This document shows, piece after piece, positions 6,012-9,769 of a stretch of DNA of 9,769 nt. The notes under the pieces are model-generated. The model was not told the origin of the DNA. It did not search any database and saw nothing but the letters and a program-made list of their open reading frames with translations. Made by a program: the position numbers and the translations under genes. Each line of letters opens with the position of its first letter. Positions within the stretch are counted from its first letter, which is position 1. This DNA comes from Succinivibrionaceae bacterium (lineage in GTDB: Bacteria; Pseudomonadota; Gammaproteobacteria; Enterobacterales; Succinivibrionaceae): contig DMTG01000023.1 of assembly GCA_003477345.1 (NCBI GenBank), positions 1 to 9,769 of the forward strand. Reading direction: 5' to 3'.

Positions 6012-7367
6012 ATGGAGATAAAAAGAACTATATACAATAAGATTACGGATTGGAAAAAACAAACTAATGGATCAAAAGCTCTACTGATTGAAGGAGCAAG
6101 ACGAATCGGTAAGTCTACAGTAGTAGAAAAATTCGCAAAAAATGAATACAAAACCTATATTCTTATTGATTTCAATAAAGCAGGAAAAAAGGTAAAAGAC
6201 GCTTTTAATTACCTTGATAATATAGATGTTTTTTTTCAAATAATAAGCCTTGAATACAATACGAGACTTTTTCCAAGAAAATCCTTAATAATATTCGACG
6301 AAATACAAAAATTTCCAAAAGCTAGAGAGGCAATCAAGTATTTGGTTGCAGATGGTAGATACGATTACATTGAGACAGGCTCTCTAATTTCAATAAAGGA
6401 AAACGTTCAAAATATTACAATTCCATCGGAAGAACGAAAAATACAGATGTATCCCGTAACTTTCGAGGAATTTATGGTTTACATGGATGAGGAAATACTG
6501 CTGGATTACATAAAAGAGTGTTTCGAGAACAGGCAGCCTCTTGATAGAGAGATGCATAATAAAGCCATGCGTCTTTTTAAAGAATATATGCTCGTGGGAG
6601 GAATGCCCCAGGCAATTGTTGCCTATAAAAAAAATGGCAGAGATTTCAATGCAGCAGATATTGAAAAAAGAGATATTCTTTCACTTTACGAAGATGATAT
6701 AAAAAAAGCAGCAAAGAGATATCAGTCAAAAGTTTCTGCAATTTTTGATAACATTCCTGGTTTCCTATCATCACATGAAAAAAGAATAATATTAAAAGAA
6801 ATTGAAAAGAATGGAACATTTGACAGATATGATGAACCTTTGTTTTGGCTAGGTGATTCTATGATCTGTAACCTTTGTTATAAATGTAATGATCCTAATA
6901 TAGGGCTTGCGTTGAATAGAAATGACTCATATGTAAAATGTTATATGGGAGACACGGGTTTACTTGTTAGCCATGCTTTTAGCGAAAATGAGATTACTGA
7001 TGTGCAGCTTTACAAACAGATAATGGATGGAAAATTGTCATTAAATCAGGGAATGCTCTATGAAAACGAGATCTCGCAAATAATTACAGCTTCAGGTCGC
7101 AAACTATACTTTTATACAAGATACAGCGAGAAAAAACATAGAAACGATATAGAAATAGACTTTATAATCTCAAATGAAAGTAAGACAATGTTCAAGATCT
7201 CCCCTATCGAAGTAAAATCTTCAAAAAACTATACAACATCTTCACTTTTGGCATTCAAAGAAATCTTCAAGAAAAGAATCGATACTCAAATAATAGTACA
7301 TCCAAAGAATTTTTCTGTGGATGATGATGTTATTAAGATTCCACCTTATATGATGTACCTTATCTGA
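6012..7367 (+). CDS. AAA ATPase with C-terminal DUF4143, PD-(D/E)XK-like (COG1373 type)
   Basis: Function unknown; the family is common in anaerobe genomes, often in accessory DNA. The 451-residue protein has a Walker A GARRIGKST (28-36), a Walker B SLIIFDEIQ (91-99) and a sensor-like ETGSLIS, the AAA_14 layout. The MYPVTFEEFMVYM and VGGMPQAIVAY motifs are family hallmarks that lead into DUF4143. Near the C-terminus D383 (EIDFII) followed by E400-V-K402 (PIEVKSS) fits a PD-(D/E)XK nuclease-like site; whether it cuts DNA is not known. ATG 6012 follows AGGTGG at 6 nt. It is the only gene of cassette 2, with no partner gene next to it. No membrane segment or signal peptide is seen. Confidence 0.88.
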   Translation: MEIKRTIYNKITDWKKQTNGSKALLIEGARRIGKSTVVEKFAKNEYKTYILIDFNKAGKKVKDAFNYLDNIDVFFQIISLEYNTRLFPRKSLIIFDEIQKFPKAREAIKYLVADGRYDYIETGSLISIKENVQNITIPSEERKIQMYPVTFEEFMVYMDEEILLDYIKECFENRQPLDREMHNKAMRLFKEYMLVGGMPQAIVAYKKNGRDFNAADIEKRDILSLYEDDIKKAAKRYQSKVSAIFDNIPGFLSSHEKRIILKEIEKNGTFDRYDEPLFWLGDSMICNLCYKCNDPNIGLALNRNDSYVKCYMGDTGLLVSHAFSENEITDVQLYKQIMDGKLSLNQGMLYENEISQIITASGRKLYFYTRYSEKKHRNDIEIDFIISNESKTMFKISPIEVKSSKNYTTSSLLAFKEIFKKRIDTQIIVHPKNFSVDDDVIKIPPYMMYLI

Positions 7368-7408
7368 TTCTCCTTATCTGATTTAATGAGTAACAAATAG
7401 GCATTTTA

Positions 7409-7524
7409 AGTGGAGAAATGTAGAGCGAATTATTATCTTGTTGAATTTAATTTATTTTATTTCAATAAAAAAAAAACACTACGACGCACCATCTTACAAG
7501 GCAACCTGTTGGTTGCTTTTTTTT
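7409..7524 (+). repeat. Attachment site copy 2 (arm module plus diverged core), cassette 2/3 junction
   Basis: The first box is degenerate (AGTGGAG, 7409-7415), the second exact (TGTAGAG, 7419-7425), with the same 10-bp period. TTGAATTTA begins at 7441. The core begins CACTACGACGCACCA (7477-7491) and continues to the terminator. The box-to-core distance is 60 bp, 4 bp more than in copies 1 and 3, apparently from a longer A-run (7467-7476). The acceptor part reads ACGACGC, not AGGTCGC as in the resident tRNA. Confidence 0.7.
7498..7524 (+). terminator. Terminator ending cassette 2
   Basis: GCAACC-TGTT-GGTTGC (7501-7516) plus eight Ts. Only the loop differs from the tRNA-Val terminator. It is the first terminator after the cassette 2 ATPase and probably ends its transcript. 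Confidence 0.85.
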
Positions 7525-7537
7525 ATTGTCACTACAT

Positions 7538-7633
7538 TTCGTCAGTAAAAATGTAATTTCTTTATTACATTCGTCAGTAAAAATGTAATCTCTTCATAAT
7601 ATTCGTCTCCAAAAATGTATTATTATAAATAAA
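7538..7633 (+). repeat. Three 32-bp tandem units upstream of second ATPase gene
   Basis: Units start at 7538, 7570 and 7602, exactly 32 bp apart. Units 1 and 2 share their first 20 bases (beginning TTCGTCAGTAAAA) and 28 of 32 overall; unit 3 matches 16 of the first 20. Around unit 2 a perfect inverted repeat ATTACATT-N10-AATGTAAT (7564-7589) is centred, and units 1 and 3 are degraded versions. The array ends at the ribosome binding site, so these are probably operators for a dimeric regulator, plausibly the XRE protein of the same cassette. Confidence 0.7.
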
Positions 7634-7646
7634 GGAGGTAAATAAA

Positions 7647-8942
7647 ATGGAAAGATTAGCCTATAAAAAGTTACTCGGTTGGAAAAACAATAAAAACAGA
7701 AAACCTCTTATACTTAACGGCGCAAGACAGGTTGGAAAAACTTGGCTTCTAAAAGATTTCGGTGAAAAAGAGTATGAATCAGTAGCATATATAAACTGCG
7801 ATGAAACAAAAGATCTAAAAGCTGTTTTCAGCGACTTTAACACAGATAGACTAATACGGGCTTTTTCAGCTATTTCTGGCGTTAATATAAAGCCAGAAAA
7901 TACTCTTATTATTTTGGATGAGATCCAAATCATTCCTATAGGTTTAACATCTCTGAAGTACTTCTGTGAAAACGCACCAGAATACCATATAGCTGTTGCA
8001 GGAAGTCTTCTTGGCATAGGATTACACGAAGGCACAGGTTTTCCTGTAGGAAAAATAGATCAGATAAATCTTTATCCATTGAGCTTTAAAGAGTTTTTAT
8101 TAGCCTTAAAAAAAGACCAAATTTATAATGCAATTCAGACTCATAAATGGGAGGAACTATCATCATTATCTTCCATATTTATTGATCTACTAAGACAATA
8201 CTATTATGTAGGAGGAATGCCTGCAGTTGTACAAGCATATGCTACTAACCACGATATATTCGAAGTTAGAAATATCCAAAGCCAAATTTTGTCTGATTAT
8301 AGACTAGACTTCTCTAAACATGTACCAAAAGATATTCTCCCAAAAGTAAATATGGTTTGGGATTCTATCCCGGCTCAGCTTGCAAAGGAAAATAAAAAAT
8401 TCATATACAGTAAAATAAGAAAAGGGGCCAGAGCAAAGGAATTTGAAAATGCAATTCAGTGGCTTGTCGATGCAGGTCTAGTATACAAAGTACTCCGAGT
8501 TTCAAAAGTTGAAAAACCGCTGAAATTTTATGAAGATTTTAATTCATTCAAGCTTTTTATTCTGGATCTAGGATTACTTGGAGCAATGACTGAAGTAGAT
8601 GCAAAGGATGTTCTAGTAAATAACAATGCTTTTACTGAATACAAAGGATCATTTACCGAACAGTATGTATTACAGGAATTACAATCCTTAGAAAAAAGAG
8701 TTTACTATCATTCTAAAGAACACTCAGAGCTTGAACTTGATTTTGTAATACAAAACTATAATGTTTATCCAATTGAGGTCAAGGCAGAAGAGAACCTAAA
8801 ATCAAAGAGTCTTCGAACAATATACTCTGAAAACAATCAACTAAAACCGGTTAGATTCTCTATGGCAGATTATAAAGAACAGGATTGGATGGTAAATGTT
8901 CCTTTATATCTCGTTGCAGAATGGATTGAACAGGCTGAATAG
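7647..8942 (+). CDS. AAA ATPase with C-terminal DUF4143, PD-(D/E)XK-like (COG1373 type), second copy
   Basis: Same family as the cassette 2 protein but clearly diverged, so not a recent duplicate. The 431 residues show Walker A GARQVGKT (25-32), Walker B TLIILDEIQ (86-94), sensor-like AVAGSLLG, then INLYPLSFKEFLLAL and YVGGMPAVVQAYA leading into DUF4143. D365 (ELDFVI) with E377-V-K379 (PIEVKAE) completes a PD-(D/E)XK-like signature. Its Walker A and AGSLLG motifs are closer to the family norm than those of the first copy. The ATG has a strong AAGGAGGT site upstream. An XRE-type gene follows 19 nt after the stop, so the two form an operon. Cellular role not known; defence or addiction is inferred from context only. 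Confidence 0.9.
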   Translation: MERLAYKKLLGWKNNKNRKPLILNGARQVGKTWLLKDFGEKEYESVAYINCDETKDLKAVFSDFNTDRLIRAFSAISGVNIKPENTLIILDEIQIIPIGLTSLKYFCENAPEYHIAVAGSLLGIGLHEGTGFPVGKIDQINLYPLSFKEFLLALKKDQIYNAIQTHKWEELSSLSSIFIDLLRQYYYVGGMPAVVQAYATNHDIFEVRNIQSQILSDYRLDFSKHVPKDILPKVNMVWDSIPAQLAKENKKFIYSKIRKGARAKEFENAIQWLVDAGLVYKVLRVSKVEKPLKFYEDFNSFKLFILDLGLLGAMTEVDAKDVLVNNNAFTEYKGSFTEQYVLQELQSLEKRVYYHSKEHSELELDFVIQNYNVYPIEVKAEENLKSKSLRTIYSENNQLKPVRFSMADYKEQDWMVNVPLYLVAEWIEQAE

Positions 8943-8961
8943 AGCAACAGAAGTAGATATT

Positions 8962-9255
8962 ATGGATGATTGGAATAAATACCAAAACCGAATTAAAACC
9001 ACAAAGCCATCATTAAGAAAAGATCTCGAAGAGATAGAGGAGATTTCAGAGATTGTTGGCACGATAATAAAACAGAGGCATGAGCTCTACCTATCACAAA
9101 GAGAAATCGCTGATCTTTGCGGTCTGCCTCAGTCCTCAATTGCACGAATTGAATCAGGGAAAACATATCCAAATTTATCGACTCTACGTAAGATATTAAG
9201 AAAACTAGGATTGAGGTTTTCCATTAATTCAGTACCGAATACAGTAAGGTATTAG
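8962..9255 (+). CDS. Small XRE-family helix-turn-helix regulator
   Basis: A 97-residue protein with an acidic N-terminal helix (LRKDLEEIEEISEIVG) and an HTH at about 33-84 containing LSQREIADLCGLPQSSIARI, then ESGKTYPNLSTLRKILRKLGL. This resembles XRE-type antitoxins and small autorepressors. ATG 8962 is preferred: it is the start nearest the domain and lies 19 nt after the ATPase stop, although the Shine-Dalgarno is poor, suggesting coupling to the upstream gene. An in-frame ATG at 8896 would add 22 residues without family resemblance and overlap the ATPase gene. It may bind the 32-bp repeats in front of the ATPase; whether it is an antitoxin for the ATPase is inference. Confidence 0.85.
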   Translation: MDDWNKYQNRIKTTKPSLRKDLEEIEEISEIVGTIIKQRHELYLSQREIADLCGLPQSSIARIESGKTYPNLSTLRKILRKLGLRFSINSVPNTVRY

Positions 9256-9273
9256 TTTTTTTCAATAATAATT

Positions 9274-9387
9274 TGTAGAGAGATGTAGAGTTTACAATTA
9301 TCATATTGAATTTAGAATAATTTATTTTCAATAAATCCTCTACGACGCACCACGATTTAGAAGGCAACCTTATGGTTGCTTTTTTTT
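9274..9387 (+). repeat. Attachment site copy 3 (arm module plus diverged core), cassette 3/4 junction
   Basis: Both boxes are exact TGTAGAG (9274-9280, 9284-9290; 10-bp period). TTGAATTTA begins at 9306 and the core at 9336 reads TCCTCTACGACGCACCA. The box-to-core distance (56 bp) and the TTGAATTTA-to-core distance (34 bp) equal those of copy 1. The acceptor part matches copy 2 (ACGACGC) rather than the resident tRNA. Confidence 0.75.
9361..9387 (+). terminator. Terminator ending cassette 3
   Basis: GCAACC-TTAT-GGTTGC (9364-9379) plus eight Ts, the same hairpin as after the tRNA. It probably ends the ATPase-XRE transcript. Its T-run also supplies the stop codon of the minus-strand gene of cassette 4. 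Confidence 0.85.
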
Positions 9388-9763
9388 ATACTTGCATTCT
9401 ATGACATCGTTGAATTTCTAATTCACATACTCTTCTTATGATGTCAAAAATCCAAGCAGGAGCATTGGTTGCTTCATTAATCAAAATATTTTTGTCTTTC
9501 TCGGATAATACTGTCTGTAAAGTTACGATAACTTTCTCGTCTATATAGCTTTTTCCTAGTGTTTTCAAAGCTTCTATAACCATAATTGAAGTTTCGGACA
9601 TAAAGGATATTTCTCTGTTCGTTTTATGCTTAAAGATCAGGGGATTATTCGCAATTTTAAAATTCCTGTATGGTCCATCACTAACATAAGACCATGCTGC
9701 AGGGATCTGTGTAGATAGACCTAGTCTGTTTAAAGCTACATCTCCACTAGTGTAACGTCTCAA
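9386..9763 (-). CDS. DUF6088 (AbiEi-antitoxin-like) protein, C-terminal part, probably broken
   Basis: The 125 readable residues contain SGDVALNRLGLSTQIP, the segment SYVSDGPYRNFKI, FKHKTNREISFMSETSIMVI, EALKTLGKSYI and the end NAPAWIFDIIRRV. I recognise this as the C-terminal part of DUF6088 proteins, related to AbiEi-type antitoxins that carry an N-terminal winged helix of some 60-80 residues. That N-terminal part is absent: a TGA (9766-9764) sits in frame immediately before a TTG at 9763, a few residues before the conserved SGDVALN. Only one more codon is visible, so a nonsense mutation, frameshift or a genuinely short form cannot be told apart. The stop codon lies in the terminator T-run of the cassette junction. 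No AbiEii-like toxin is present downstream. Confidence 0.65.
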   Translation of the reverse strand: MRRYTSGDVALNRLGLSTQIPAAWSYVSDGPYRNFKIANNPLIFKHKTNREISFMSETSIMVIEALKTLGKSYIDEKVIVTLQTVLSEKDKNILINEATNAPAWIFDIIRRVCELEIQRCHRMQV

Positions 9764-9769
9764 TCATAT

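Larger units (their letters stand above)
4773..9769. mobile_element. Tandem array of small cassettes integrated at tRNA-Val
   Basis: Four copies of the tRNA-Val 3' end plus terminator divide the region into cassettes of about 0.98, 1.7 and 1.9 kb and a fourth that runs off the window. Contents are a toxin-antitoxin pair; an AAA/DUF4143 ATPase; a second such ATPase plus an XRE regulator; and a DUF6088 fragment. The three downstream copies share an upstream arm module. The DNA is visibly more AT-rich than the core genes on the left. No integrase, transposase or excisionase can be read in the window, so mobilisation would have to be in trans or from beyond the right edge. Cassette structure is seen; mobility is inferred. 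Confidence 0.7.

Noticed and set aside
5957..6151. A 64-residue hydrophobic-looking open frame on the minus strand overlapping the start of the first ATPase gene.
   Set aside because: It is opposite the ATPase N-terminus including Walker A; its hydrophobicity follows from the AT-rich complementary strand and no ribosome binding site supports it.
5884..7633. Repeats with 32-34 bp period as a CRISPR array.
   Set aside because: Only three units in each set, the conserved part is short and runs directly into the next unit without unique spacers of constant length, the two sets are unrelated in sequence, and no cas gene is present.
4823..9769. Search for an integrase, excisionase or transposase fragment in the cassettes.
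   Set aside because: No frame shows tyrosine or serine recombinase motifs or a DDE pattern; all sizeable frames are accounted for by the genes listed.

Overview
The window joins a conserved housekeeping block to an AT-rich accessory region that begins at a tRNA gene. The order thrS-infC-rpmI-rplT, the type II citrate synthase and the non-AUG start of infC point to a gammaproteobacterium. The mix of a moderate-GC core with COG1373-type ATPases suggests a host-associated anaerobe such as a Succinivibrionaceae member; that family assignment is a low-confidence guess from general impression only.

Core block (1-4711). The 3' part of gltA (citrate synthase) runs rightward from the left edge and converges on a leftward translation-factor operon: thrS (threonyl-tRNA synthetase), infC (IF3), rpmI (L35) and rplT (L20). 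One bidirectional terminator separates gltA from rplT. The operon carries three RNA-level control candidates: a structured thrS leader with a terminator-like hairpin touching the start codon, an AUA/AUU start for infC, and a long hairpin in front of rpmI where L20 feedback would be expected. Divergent from thrS is a tRNA-Val(GAC) gene, and the two promoters appear to share one palindromic -35 region.

Accessory block (4773-9769). The 3' end of the tRNA-Val gene plus its intrinsic terminator is repeated three more times downstream (about 5748, 7477 and 9336). The first repeat is identical to the tRNA tail over 49 bp; the other two are diverged and carry a different acceptor-stem sequence. Each of the three downstream copies is preceded by the same module: two TGTAGAG-type boxes 10 bp apart, then TTGAATTTA, then the core at a fixed distance. 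This looks like an attachment site with arm-type recombinase sites, so the region reads as a tandem array of small integrated cassettes at tRNA-Val. No recombinase gene is visible in the window.

Cassette contents. Cassette 1 holds an HI1419/HI1420-type toxin-antitoxin pair (minus strand). Cassette 2 holds one AAA ATPase with a DUF4143/PD-(D/E)XK-like C-terminus. Cassette 3 holds a second, diverged ATPase of that family followed by a small XRE-type regulator. Cassette 4, cut by the window edge, holds the 3' part of a DUF6088 (AbiEi-like) gene on the minus strand with an in-frame TGA just upstream. Both ATPase genes are preceded by three tandem imperfect repeats with strict periods (34 bp and 32 bp). 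Each cassette ends in a copy of the tRNA terminator, which would insulate it from its neighbours. The likely theme is a tRNA-anchored collection of addiction or defence modules moved by an integrase encoded elsewhere.
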